Part shown: piece after piece, positions 1-12,434 of the stretch
How the letters are laid out: every line of letters starts with the position of its first letter
Numbering within the stretch: position 1 is the stretch's first letter
Assembly: GCA_019916065.1 (NCBI GenBank)
Contig: CM034239.1
Span: 41,184,663 to 41,248,662, forward strand
Direction of reading: 5' to 3'
Length of the DNA stretch: 64,000 bases
From: Vitellaria paradoxa
Taxonomy: Eukaryota > Streptophyta > Magnoliopsida > Ericales > Sapotaceae
Notes under the pieces: generated by a model
Seen by the model: the letters and a program-made list of their open reading frames with translations, nothing else
Database searches by the model: none
Told to the model about the DNA's origin: nothing
Translations under genes and position numbers: made by a program

Positions 1-938
1 TAAAAGACATTATGGTGAATATTTAATCTAATCATAATATATATTTAATTTAATCATATTATGAATAATAGAATTAAATATAATCATAAATTTAATATTC
101 ACAATAATCGAGGAGCACAGTGGTGAACACCAAACCATTTATAATGTGAATATTAGAATCAATAATAATGGCTAAAATAATTAATTTACTTAATTTAATC
201 ATTAAACATTAAAAGAATATTATTATTATTTTTTCTCAAGTTTTCCCAAAATACAAATAAAGGAAAACAAAATAAAAAAATAATAACAAAACTTAAATGC
301 ATTTTTTTATTTAGAATTTAGAAGGCATACCATTAATCATTAAATATATATATATATATATATATATTTAATAGGCAACCTAGTTAAAACCTTTCAAGAA
401 CTTGAGGGTTCAACATGTCCACATAAAGAATTGTTAAACATTTAATATATATATATATATATATATACATTTTATAACTCAGTAATGTTAAAATGTAAGT
501 CGTTTGTCATCCTTAAAAGATTAATTAAATTCATTAAATTCCCTAATTTCTTGTTAGCAATTAAGTCACAGCCTTCACAATATAAACATATACTTTCAGT
601 TGATTATCCAAGAATCCTAATTGGAAAAATCAACTTAAAATAAACAATCGTAACTTAATACAAGCCTTGTGATTTAAATCCTTAATCATGCTGTTCGCAT
701 TCAAACTATTTTATTGAACGCAATAATATAAGAATGTGAATACAAATTCAATATCTTATCTTGAGCAAGTTTTTAAAGAATTTTAATAAGAATAGAAAAC
801 CAAAATCCATGCAATATATATATATATATATGGGAATAAGCTTCTCTTAATTTTCTCAAATACATATATAATTAAATATGCAACAAAATTCAATTAGCGA
901 CAATATCATAATGGAATATCATGAGATTACAAACTTGA

Positions 939-950
939 GTTCTGATACCA
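939..950 (-). promoter_or_regulatory. Retrotransposon primer-binding site (initiator Met tRNA)
   Basis: Minus-strand TGGTATCAGAAC lies two bases after the LTR CA end. It differs at one base from the usual TGGTATCAGAGC. It sets the orientation of the element at 1-1467. Confidence 0.7.
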
Positions 951-952
951 TA

Positions 953-1467
953 TGTAAATTTATAATTAAATTAACACATAATATTTAATTAAATATACAG
1001 GACTTCATGATATTCACATATTTTGCCTACTTACATAATATAATTAAGAACACATACCTTGAGCCATTACTTTAAAAAATTTGAATGCAGAAACTATCTC
1101 AAAATTATTATTCTTGAATCTTTTCCTTCAACAAAATAAAACCCTTTCGAAAATTAATGTTTCTTTCTCTTGCCCTATAAACCATAATGTATTATAATTT
1201 TAATGCGTATGAATTGATGGAATTCATTCACTATTTATAGGGAGAGAGAGGACCCAATTTTTAAATTAGTCATTTAATCTCTACCATCCATTAAAGTAGG
1301 ATATGATTAAGAAATTAACTCACAATCTTTTGCCAGTAATAACTTAACTCACAATCTTTTACCAATAATAACTTTCTAAATAATTTCTTATCAAATTTAA
1401 ATTATTATATGATACCACTTTAATTAGAACACTAATTATGGAAATTAAATATTAATTAATTCCAACA
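953..1467 (-). repeat. Copia 5' LTR, 515 bp
   Basis: The sequence has TG...CA ends on the minus strand, a TATA-like box, and a PBS directly downstream on that strand. Inside lies a short direct repeat: two near-identical stretches reading actcacaatctttt at about 1319 and 1349, each followed by a similar AT-rich tail. Confidence 0.7.
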
Positions 1468-2406
1468 GCATTTGCATACAAAGATTTGCAAATTGCAACT
1501 AAAAATTTCTTGAAAAAGTTAGGAGGAGGAGGAGGAGGAGGAGGAGGAGGTTTCGGTTATGTTTTTAAGGGAGTATTACTCGATTCAACTGCGATTGCTG
1601 CGAAGAAACCTGAAAGTATCAACCAAGGAGAGAACAATTCCGAACAGAAGTAAGCAACATTGGAAATATCCGACATGTCAATCTCATTCGGCTCCATGGA
1701 TTCTGCTCTTAAGGTAAGAACAAGTTGTTAGTTTACGACTACATGCAGGAGGGCTCCTTGAATTCCCATCTTGTCCCTAAGAACAGGTCCGAGTTTTAAA
1801 CTGGAAAATAAGGTACAAGGTTGCCCTTGGGATATCGAGGGGTTTGGCTTTTCTTCACGAGCAATGCAGAGATTGCATCATACACTGTGATATAAAACCC
1901 GAGAACATTCTACTGGATGCTGAGTTCTGTCCAAAAATAGCTAATTTTGGTCTAGCCAAGCTTTTTGGCCAACAATTCGGCAGAGTTGGGACGATGATGA
2001 GAGAGAAAATAGGCTATATTGCACTAGAGTGAATATGAGCTGTGGCTATAGTCAAAGTTGATGTTTATAGTTACGGAATGATATTTTTTGAATTCATTTT
2101 GGGAAGAAGAAATACTAAGCAATTTGAGGAAGGAAGATTTAGATTCTTCCCTAGCTGGGCAACAAGTGTAGTTATAGAAGGAGGTGATGTGCTTGATCTA
2201 TTAGATGGTAGATTGGGAATTGGGAACGTAGATGTTGAAGAAGTGAGGAGAATATGCAGAGTTGCATGTTAGTGCTTCCTAGATGATGAAAATCAAAGGC
2301 CAACAATGGTCGGGTTGTTCAGACGCTCGTAGGGATTTGGGATTTGGAGCCTCCTGCAAATATTCCAAGATTTTTTCAAGCTTTTTCTTGATGACGAGGG
2401 CGACTA
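1468..2406 (+). pseudogene. G-type lectin RLK pseudogene, kinase domain only
   Basis: This is a decayed paralogue of the kinase half of the intact RLK at 20689-23085 and aligns with its positions from about 22160 to 23085. Visible relics are the P-loop region, the catalytic loop HCDIKPENILL, a DFG-like NFG and the C-tail. Lesions: a one-base deletion near 1632, an in-frame stop after the sequence for SEF (about 1797), stops around the former APE motif (about 2030-2040), and a TGG-to-TAG change near 2272. The P-loop codons have become a GGA run encoding about ten glycines (1522-1551). The ectodomain and TM are absent; a Copia LTR ends exactly where homology starts. A 3'-UTR-like stretch matching the intact gene follows to about 2650. 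Clearly non-functional. Confidence 0.9.
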
Positions 2407-3180
2407 GGTTTCTCATTGCAGTCACTGGGTTTGACCTGCTGTCCAGAATGCACAGCTTTGGAGCATTCCTTCATGAGCCAATAAACAAGTATGTGCTTTA
2501 ATAACTAAATTTTAGTTTTATATGTGGAACGCTTAAACCATGAAGCTATTTTTTCTTTATTCGATTTGTAACCAATGTAACCACTATTGAACCTGTATTA
2601 TGCACAATAAAGTAATTAAATTTAATAAATTTTTATTACTTTATTAATAAAATTAAATGAATAATTATATAATGTTTATAAAATTATTATAATTATCAAT
2701 TTCATTAAACTAAAATGATGTTAAAGGAATTGTTAATTTTAAAATATCTTAACTTCCTCAAGCAATTTTAAATAGGTTAATAGTTTAATATATTTACTTA
2801 ACAATATCTTAATATATTTACAATGTTATAAGATCGGTAGAGATGACAATAAATAATTATAATCTAATACATATATTAATAAAAAAAAAAGAAAATATTG
2901 CAGTTCCTCTATTAAAAAATAAAAATTAATAAGAAATGATTGTGTTGTTTTACGGGCACTGTATATAATATGTATAGATTTCTCTAATCAAAATACATGA
3001 CTCTCAAAATAATATATAAAAGGTTGAATGTAATGGGAGAACAAAGTCTCCTGGCCTGGCGGCCTTTGGGCTCGCTGTCAAGTATGGTCTTATCAAAACC
3101 TGCAATAGAAGAGTCTGTAAGGATATGAGGACCCCACACAGATGTGTGCACAAATGACAACAAAATGATTTTGTTATATC

Positions 3181-3329
3181 GAGTGTGTTGGAGGTTGTAT
3201 AAAATTGTAAAAATTTATATCTTATGTTTTGTGTAATGAGTGGAGAATTTAAATTTTATCGTCTCGTAATTCATGATCATAGAAATTTGTAAAATTTTAT
3301 ATTATTTTATTTTAACTCCAAACAAAGTC
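3181..3329. mobile_element. MITE (about 150 bp)
   Basis: This segment is missing at the same place in copies 2 and 3. Its ends are imperfect inverted repeats (gagtgtgttggag and ctccaaacaaagtc). It is internally AT-rich and non-coding, similar in style to the small elements at 23633 and 45494. The superfamily is not certain; PIF/Harbinger-like is the best guess. Confidence 0.6.
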
Positions 3330-4510
3330 GATATCATGATATTAACATGAAATATTATGGATTTTATGTAATGATATTATTGGCACATAAGTAAGATATT
3401 TAAAATTATCATGTTTATGGTGTAATATCCTAGGTAAGATAAGTCAAACAAAATGAGGTGAAAACAAAATATAGAAAATTTGAAAGTTTTAAGAAAATAG
3501 TTCTTAAATATTTCAACAAAGAAACTGTTCAAAAAAATAACTGATAATTTTTCAATTTATTAAAACAGCAAGTTAAATAAGTGTAAAATAAATATCAATA
3601 ATCTTTTAAAAATATAGTAAAATTATTGTTAATAAATTATACATATATATGAAAACAATAATAATTAGTGAACTTATCTATTTTATATATTAAATATATA
3701 ATACTAGTAATTGATTTTTAGGATAATTTCATATTATTCCGAGCTCATATTACATTAACATTTATTTCAAGAATTTATTCAACCACACTCACTGTTGATT
3801 TGAGAAAACTAAATAAAAATAAAAAAATAAAAAATACTATTAATATTTTAACAGGATGCCAAAATCATTGTAAAAAAACAAAAACAAAAACTATGATTGT
3901 AAAAATTTAAAATATTTATGGTATATAAGGAAATTAAAATATTTAAATATATAATTAAATGTATAAGATTAAACCATCCTCCGGAACATAGTAAGGGAAA
4001 ACAAAGTTCTAACTTATTTCTTATATTTATTTTTTTGATACTTGAATAATTGAATTTAGTCATGGAAACAATTCAAGTTTTGAATTTGTAAGTTAAGGTA
4101 AAATTCAAAATTTCAACTAATCAATTATGACACATTATTCATAGAATATCTAATTCGAAATTATGTAAAATTAAGTTTAAAGAAATAATTCAAATTTTTA
4201 ATGAGTAAAATTATGACACGTCGTTGTAAATATAATATCTAATTGAAAATTATAAGAATATAAATTAAGAGTTTCAAATACTGTGATCAAATAACGTAAG
4301 ATTAAATTGAGTTTTAGGTTTTATTTACTTTATTACCATCTCTAATAAAAAAGTATTTTTGTTGGTCGATCATTAATTATAAACCTGTCTGGCATATTAA
4401 CTTTTAACAAAATTTTAAGTTTTGCTTGGTTTTTTTAATTTTAATTTTATTTTTTTTGTATTAGGTAAAAATCGATCATGACATTTATACGGATGACTGG
4501 TAGAGAGACT

Positions 4511-4690
4511 AACGAGTTTTCTATCACAATTGGTCTACACCAAGGCTCAGCGCTAAATCCGTACTTGTTTACTCTAGTTATGAATGAAATTACAAGATAT
4601 AACGAGTTTTCTATCACAATTGGTCTACACCAAGGCTCAATGCTAAGTCCGTACTTGTTTGCTCTAGTTATGAATGAGATTACAAGATAT
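4511..4690 (+). repeat. 90-bp tandem duplication in the LINE reverse transcriptase
   Basis: Units 4511-4600 and 4601-4690 are nearly identical and both encode NEFSITIGLHQGS...LVMNEITRY. Ninety bases is 30 codons, so the duplication keeps the reading frame. Confidence 0.9.
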
Positions 4691-4794
4691 ATTCAGGATG
4701 AAGTACCGTGGTGTATGCTATTTGCAGATGATATTGTTTTAGTAGATGAGATGAGAGAATGAGTGAATACTAAGTTAGAATTGTGGCGAGAAAC

Positions 4795-5784
4795 GTTAGA
4801 GACAAAAGGGTTTACGCTAAGCCGATACAAAACGGAACATATGGAATGCAAGTTTAGTCAAAGTAGGGTAACTGGTAGCATAGAAGTAAGTTTAGGCATA
4901 CAATAGATTGTACATAAAATTTTAGGTACCTTAGATCTATGGTGCAACAAAATGGAGGGATTGATATTGATGTAAGTCATAGGATTCATGTCGAGTGGAC
5001 CAAATAGAGGAGTGTTTCGGTGGCCTTGTGCAATCGAAAAGTCCTTCTCAAGGTGAAAGGAAAGTATTATAAGATGGCGGTAAGACTAGCATTACTATAT
5101 AGATCAGAGTGTTGGGCAGTGAAACATAATTATGTTTAGAAGATGGCAGTTGTGGAGATGAGAATGCTAAAATGGATGTGCGGGATTACAAGGAGAGATA
5201 GGATTAGGAACGAGGAGATTAGGGGCAAAGTAGGAATATCATCGATTGAAGATAAAATGAGAGAAAATCGATTAAGATGGTTCGGCCATGTTAGAGACAA
5301 AAGGGTTTACGCTAAGCCGATGCAAAACGGAATATATGGAATGCAAGTTTAGTCAAAGTAGGGTAACTGATAGCATAGAAGTAAGTTTAGGCACACAAAA
5401 GATTGGACAGAAAACTTTAGGTACCTTAGATCTATGGTGCAACAAGATGGAGGGATTGATATTGATGTAAGTCATAGGATTCATGTCGAGTGGACCAAAG
5501 GGAGGAGTGCTTCGGGGGTCTTGTGCAATCAAAAAATCCTTCTCAAGGTGAAAGGAAAGTATTATAAGGTGACGGTAAGATCAGCATTACTATATGGATC
5601 AGAGTGTTGGGCAGTAAAGTATAATCATGTTCAAAAGACGGCAGTTGCGGAGATGAGAATACTAAGATGGATGTGCAGGATTACAATGAGAGATAGGATT
5701 AGGAACGAGGAGATTAGGGGCAAAGTAGGGATATCACCGATTGAAGATAAAATGAGAGAAAATCGATTAAAATGGTTCGACCAT
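4795..5784 (+). repeat. 495-bp tandem duplication in the LINE 3' coding part
   Basis: Two units of equal length, 4795-5289 and 5290-5784, each start with gttagagacaaaaggg. The second is followed by the normal LINE continuation gttagaaggcgtcc. The six bases gttaga at each boundary suggest microhomology at the junction. 495 is a multiple of 3. The units differ by scattered substitutions, so the event is not recent. Confidence 0.88.
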
Positions 5785-8675
5785 GTTAGAAGGCGTCCAA
5801 CGGAGGCACCTGTTAGAAGGTGTAAAAGTATGGAGATTGCTAGAAGTAGGAAAGGAAGAGGAAGACCCAAGAGAAGTTGGAAAGAACTATTAAACATGAC
5901 CTTACTTACTTAGATCTAACGAAGGACGTGACCCTAAACAGATTTGATTGGCGTTGTCAAATCCATATAGCCGACCCCACCTAGTAAGAAAAAGGTTTGG
6001 TTTGGTTTGGTTTGGTTTTATTTGGTAAAAATTGATATTTTATGTAATGCATCAAAAATTATCACATATATATACTAAGGTTAAAAAATTAAAATTTACC
6101 CTAACTTTTAATAAAATATGAAAAAAAATTACGTTTGTAACTTTTAGTATAAAATATAAAAAATAAAAAATTAACGTGTGAGATGAGCGGTGTATCTTTA
6201 AAAAATTAATCCCTTGCTGATTGATTTTATTTTGAAATCAACAAATTGCCATTTTTCGATATAATTCATTCTATTACACAAAGAGGTCACATGAAACCTT
6301 AGGCGGTGTTGGTTGGTTGGTCTAGGTATCGATCGGGGTGTTTAGATCGTAAAATACATATATATATATATATATATAATTGATGTAAAAATAATATTTA
6401 ACGAAATTTGATTAGAAAATTTTGATTATTATTTTTAACTTTGGTTATAGTTTAATAAATTAAACATCCCCTTTCATAAATGAATACAGCTTAGCTCTCA
6501 CCATTCTCGGCCGTGTGAAACCCACTTAAAGACCTCTCTTCTCGTGAAAATGACCTGTTCATATCACGTGTCAATTGACGTGCGGTACCAGTCATTCAGG
6601 GATGAATTGGTAATTCTATTCTTGAGTGGAGGAGCTGCACTAAAAAATATTATTTTCAAAATTATAACATATAAATTTTAAATTAATTAGTATAGAAATT
6701 AAAATTACTTGATAAAGGTTTAAATCTATAATTAATTTTTAAATTGATATAAAAAGATTGATTAAACTTGAAATCAGTTTCAAAATAATAATACTCTATT
6801 TGGAACGGTATATTTGATATGATTTAATTTCATTTGATGAAAATTCTCATTAATTCTTAGATTTGTAATCAATATAAGATATTATAAATTTCATTTCATT
6901 TCATTTTATACTTAAATTTTGTAATTTTTATACCATTTGAAATTCAACCTAAAATAAAATAGAATTTGAAGGGAATTTATTTTTTTTGTTAAAAGTGGAT
7001 AAATTTATCCTTATATATCATGTTTATGCTATTTTCTTTTTTTTTTTTTCATTAGTATTTAGTTAAATTTTTCCTTTTGAGTTAAACTAGTTTGAAAAAA
7101 ATGATTTTCATAAAAATGGATAAATAATAGTATATTTTTATTAATTTTTATGAAAGGAAGAAATATTTTTTTAAAAAAAACTTAAAACATAATTTATAGA
7201 CATAAATTTACATCTATTTTTCTTAATATTGTCTTTTGTACAATAACGTATTGGTTTTCAGATATATAAATTTAGTTAAATTTAACGCATTTTATTAGAA
7301 TATTAGTTTTTAAAAATATAAATTTCAATAAATTTAACAAATTTTATTAAATTTATACTCCAGCGTTTAGAATTTGTTGAATTGATTTTTGAGCACTAAC
7401 GGCGCGTTTCGTTGCCCCAAATGGGGTGTTAGAATAAAACAAAACAAGTAGAATATATTGGCCAATCAGCTAGGAGCTGCGTAGGTCTGATCAACTAATA
7501 GAGATAGTCAGATGTCACTCTTCGGTTTGAAACTTCAAAAGTCTTTCCTTGACTTTACATCAAGGATAAGATATTAAAGCTATGGCCAACTTTAATTCTA
7601 AAGTCTGTCAAAAGGCCAAGTTGCCCAGCACACTAGAGCTTCAGTAAGCATATATTTAAGAGGAAACCATAAGTTAGTGGGTCTGAAATTCAGAAGATTT
7701 TTAGGTTTGATTCCTTCCCTGACTAACTTAAAATGTTAAAATTTTTGGATTAAAATGGTGGTAAGTATAAATTTTTGGATCAAAATATTTTATTTTATAA
7801 TTTGACTCCCTAAAATTTAAATACTTTTTTATATAATTAAAAATTTTTATTATCGGATCAATTTTATTATTAATATTTAATTTATTTTATTTTATCACTT
7901 ATATAAAACTTATTTTTTGATCGTTAAAGCTTTTGTTGACCAAATATAATTTAGTCGTTGGTTGGTTAGGAAAGATTAGTCACAGAAGGTATTGACAACT
8001 AAAAGTATATTTAATCCGTAAAAGTACAATTCTTATTGATCAAATTTTGGTCACTAAAAAGTAATTTTTTGAAATTTAAAATGCAATAATTATTTTTTTC
8101 GAAATTCAAAATTCAATTTTGAAGTTCAATATGACTCCTCTTAGTAGTTGATGTGCTAGTCAGGGTCACTTCAAAAAATTAATTTTTTATACATAGGGAC
8201 TTGTTTTCTCATTCCTTAGATATTGTAAACAAAATATGTTTATTGGAATGAAATAAGAAAGGGTATAGGGATAGAAACACTATTAGGTGATTTTTTTTTT
8301 TTAACTGATAATCTTTATATTTAAAGGTAGATAGGTTTATATTTAAAGGTAGATATTTATTAGGATTAAGAAACTATTGACAATATTCTAAGCATAATCT
8401 TCATATTTCCTCTTAAATATAGTTTGAAACTTTTTCTCTTTTATGGCTATAATAATCGTCTCTTTGGCTCTCCAACTTCAACTAATGACTGAAAATACTA
8501 TTTTACTGCCCAGTGCACTCCATGCCATTTTCCAAAATTAAGTGTAGGCGTTAACAATGTCCCCTCATTTATTCTGGTTAAGACTTTGTTTGAATAAATG
8601 AAATTCACTTGTTTCAAATAGCGTCACTCTTTCAATACATAAACCTTTAACCTGGATGTATAGATATTTTTGAAA

Positions 8676-11486
8676 GTAAAGTACAAAAATTACCCTTACA
8701 TTTTACCCTTGATATCACTTTAGTCTCACATGTTTCAATTTAATAAAATATATCTCTACACTTTCAGTTAAGTATCAATTCGGTCATTTCGTTAGTTGAC
8801 TGTTAAAAACAACCGCTAGACTAATGATAAAACGGTAATTTTATTTATAATTTACGCTCAATGTCACTTTAGTACATCACGTTTTCAATTATAACAATCG
8901 AATCCCTATACTTTCGGTGTATATTTGAAATATATTTTATTAAATTATTTTTAATAAATAATATAATCTGAAATATATTTTATTAAATTATATAATATAT
9001 TTTAATTTGAAATATATCTTGTTAAATTATTTTTAATCAATAATATATTTAAATTATATTTGATATATTATATTTTTTTGAATTAAATTATTTTTCATAA
9101 ATAATATGATTAAATTAGTAATATAATTAAAATAAAATTTAATTTAGTTTAATTAATATGAAATATATTTTATTAAATTTGATTAATTTTCTTAAAATTA
9201 ATAAATAAAAAATTTTATTAAATGGTGATTTGATGATTTCACTAATAATTATTACAATTAATAGAATAGAATTAAAAGAGTCACATATATAAATGTATAC
9301 TTTCTAATTAAATATATATACAAAATTAAATATAAAGAGAAAACTGCAGAGAGTATATAGTTTTGTGTGTGTATATATAGAGTATACAAAATTATATATA
9401 GAGAGTATACAAAATGTATACTCTTGAATCGATATTTTCTAAATTTTCTTTCTTTGCAGTTTTATGTGTATATTGCTCAATGCTTAAATTTTATTAATGT
9501 ACATTTTAAATCTTATTTTTACTTATCTGTTTGAAAAAATGATCTATGAGTGTTGCATGACGCGCGATGAGTGCATTTCATATTATGGGTGAGTAAGAAA
9601 AAAAATTAGTTTTTTTTGGAGGGAAGAGAAAAGACTATGCTATGACTACTAGAGTTTTTTTTTTCTTTTTCTTAAATTTGACATATTCTCTCTTTATGAT
9701 TTGAAAGATAATAAAAATATAATTAAGAGAATAATTTAATTTATTTAAAAAAAAAAGTTAGTGGCCAAAAATTACTCTCCTTCCACCCCAAAAAAGAAGA
9801 AGTTAATGCTAACAAAAAATCGGTGCTTGACAACTTGGAACATCTTGGCCCGGGGATAAAATTCCGACGAATTGAAAAGTATTTAATAAAAGAAGTTTGA
9901 AAATTTTCGCATTTAGTCATATAAATACTAACTCAACAAAAGAAAATCAAGACAAATTTGCGCTTCTTAAATTATTGTTAGGCTTTTCATTCTAATATGA
10001 TAATTTTTTTTATTAAAATAATAATTTTAGTTTTATATTTTAAAAACTAAACTAAGGTGTTCGAGAATATAGAATTGATAGTTTTAAAATCAAAGTAGAA
10101 CATATTCTAAACTAGAATTGAGGCTTATTGAGCTTGCTGTGTTGGAGATAGCTCATCTGATACACTAGATGGGTTAGCTAGATTTGTTGGATGGTTGGCA
10201 ATATATGTTGGACGGGTTAGAAGGGCTACAATGGATAAATACATTGTAGGACTACAGTGCAAAAATAAAGGATTAAGATGCATATTATTAAATTATTGAG
10301 AGATTTGTACTATTAAATAATATGAACTATTAAATAATCATTAAATCTTTTGGAGAAAATACGTTGAATCAAAACTATTAAATTATTTGAAACAAATTAA
10401 TATCGCATCTCAACCTTTCATTTTTACATTGCAGCTCTTACAATACATTTACCCACTGCAACTCCTAAAACCCTATGTTAGATGGGCCATTGAATAAGTT
10501 ATTGGATACATCCTGAAAATGTATGTATTCTGAAGTTGATGAAAATTTAATTTTAACAAAAGAAAAGAGCTCATTAGATACTCGTTGAAAATTCTTGACC
10601 CAAAATTTTTCACTCATATTAGTGGAGGATTTTCATCATTAATTCTTATATTTCAATCTCTTTATTTATTTATTTTTTTCACCTAAGATTCTTTATTTGG
10701 TTCAAGTAATCATGCTAATAAAGTTTAAAATTTAATATATATAGTAGAAGGGTAAGAGATCGATCTTCATTGCCATGGAAGTTTGCATACATTTATTGGT
10801 GAAAACTCTAAATTGGAATTAGCTTCCATTATTGGAAGAGACTTGGACTTTTGGTCAACTTGTCATAATTAAATTTATTACTTCATTTCCATCTTTATCT
10901 TCATCTTTATTGCAAATAACTAATTAGGTTGGAAAAGCCTAACATGTATGGTCAATATATATTAATATGTAATTAATAACTTGAAAGCAAATCATCACCA
11001 ACTTGAGCAGTATTTATGGTTACCGTTACTTCCATGAAGATGGCTAATGACTAATTAAGTCGTTCTATGAAATTTTTGATTGGCCTAAATTTTTAAAATA
11101 TATATAAAAAATCGTGTTGAACCAACTATGGAGCAATATCTAATCCATGTTTGGTTAACTACGTACACAAATGCAAATCTCCACCTTTAGATCCATTGCT
11201 CACTAGTCGATTCATATGATATAAAATTTGTAACGTAGCTATCTATATATTAATTAGGAGCCAACTGGTTGAAATTTATAACGTAGTTATCTAAAGTGAC
11301 ACTGATTATAAACTATATATAAAATTATCATTTTATCTTTAGTAGAACAGTTGTTTCTAACGGTCAACTAACAAAAAGATCAAATTGATATTTAACCGAC
11401 AGTGTAAGGATTTAACTGTTACAATTGAAACGTATAGGACTAAAATGATACCGAAAATAAACTGTAAAGGTAATTTTTGTACTTCA
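8676..11486. repeat. Sub-element X in the left palindrome arm, with its own inverted ends
   Basis: The outer end module (8676 to about 8890) recurs in inverted orientation at about 11291-11486, so the left arm looks like a complete 2.8-kb element with about 200-bp terminal inverted repeats. The mirror copy in the right arm runs from about 12435 to 17414 and includes the nested SINE and CACTA. Between the two X units lies a separate palindromic core (11487-12434). Confidence 0.7.
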
Positions 11487-12434
11487 CCCTTTATTTATTA
11501 TTGTTATTATTATTATTATTATTATTGGCATAAACCGAGCGAAGGGGTTCATGAAGGAGGCGGCTTTTAGAGAGGTAAGAGTTTGGAATTTTGTGAGGAT
11601 TTTCTCTGCGTAACATTAACAGGTAAATTCTCCTCCTCATCTAGCTGAAATTGCATTTTTCAATAACTACGGCTTCACCAAACCCCCAGATCTCAGATGT
11701 CCTCAGAAAGTATCCTCGGGCAATCTGAAGAAAACCTTTTTGCCCAAAAAATGGAGTTTTTCAAATTGAAAGGCTTTTTGCGCACAAAGGTTGCCAAATT
11801 TCTGACTACACAGCTGTCTATTCTGTATAGAAGCGTGGAAAACCAGATCATCTCTTATTTCAATCTCTGTTAAAATTTTGATTCAATCTATGGAAAAAAA
11901 AATATGGTTTGTCAATAACGCCACGATGTTGCACTTTGGCACGGCAGCTTTTTGCAGAATTTCAATATTGGGGCCATGTACAGAAGTTTGAAGATGAATC
12001 AAAAGCATTCCAAGAGAGCGCTTGACGGCATAAATAATATTTTTTCCCTAGATTGAATCAAATTTTTAACAGAGATTGAAAGAAGAGATGATTTCTCCAT
12101 GCCCTATACAGAATAGATGGCTGTGTAGTCAGAATTTGGGCAACCTCTGTGCACAAAAAGCCTTTCAATTTGACAAACTCCATTTTTTAGTCAAAATGGT
12201 TTTCTTCACATCGCACGAGAGGACCGAGGATACTTTCTGACGACATCTGAGATCTGGGGTTTGATGAAGGCGTAGTTACTGAAAAATGCAATTTCAGCTA
12301 GATGAGGAGGAGAATTTACCTGTTAATGTTGCGCAGAGAAAATCCTCACAAAATTCCAAACTCTTACCTCTCTAAAAGCCGCCTCAACCCCTTTGCTCAG
12401 TTCACGCCAAAAAAAAAATAATAATAAGTAACAG
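11487..12434. repeat. Palindromic core between the two X units
   Basis: Two halves (about 11525-11905 and 12034-12410) are inverted copies of each other around a non-palindromic spacer of about 130 bp. It is less AT-rich than the arms. The half reading gaggtaagagtttggaattttgtgagg has a gene-like base composition, but no ORF or known family is recognised. It may be a captured host sequence. Confidence 0.65.

Larger units (their letters stand above)
1..1467 (-). mobile_element. Copia-type LTR retrotransposon, 5' end only (LTR, PBS, internal sequence)
   Basis: Read on the minus strand, the element begins with TGTTGGAATTAATTAAT at 1467, contains a TATA-like CTATAAATAG (1231-1240) and ends with TTTACA at 953. 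Two bases further is TGGTATCAGAAC (939-950), close to the TGGTATCAGAGC initiator-Met-tRNA primer-binding site typical of plant Copia elements. The internal part (1-938) continues beyond the left edge. It is AT-rich with three TA microsatellites and no ORF over 60 codons, so this may be a non-autonomous element or a decayed internal region. The LTR abuts an RLK kinase domain, so the element is inferred to have inserted into that gene. The other LTR and a target duplication cannot be seen here. Confidence 0.72.
4477..6023 (+). mobile_element. RTE-like LINE, 5'-truncated, with internal tandem duplications
   Basis: The segment encodes pieces of a non-LTR reverse transcriptase: GLHQGS and a FADD active-site box (about 4720-4740), then the C-terminal region typical of plant RTE-type LINEs (LYGSECWAVK, RWMCRI, NRLKWFDHVRRRP). 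It ends with the conserved 3' stretch around gccgaccccacctagt and a (TTTGG)n tail. It is flanked by a 13-bp target duplication, ggtaaaaatcgat (4464-4476) and ggtaaaaattgat (6024-6036). Copies 2 and 3 lack it at the same site. The upstream RT and endonuclease are missing. Several stops interrupt the frame (for example after DEMRE near 4761). A 90-bp and a 495-bp segment are each tandemly duplicated. Confidence 0.88.

Noticed and set aside
5631..5897. Minus-strand 88-codon hydrophobic ORF
   Set aside because: Antisense shadow of the LINE C-terminal coding region.
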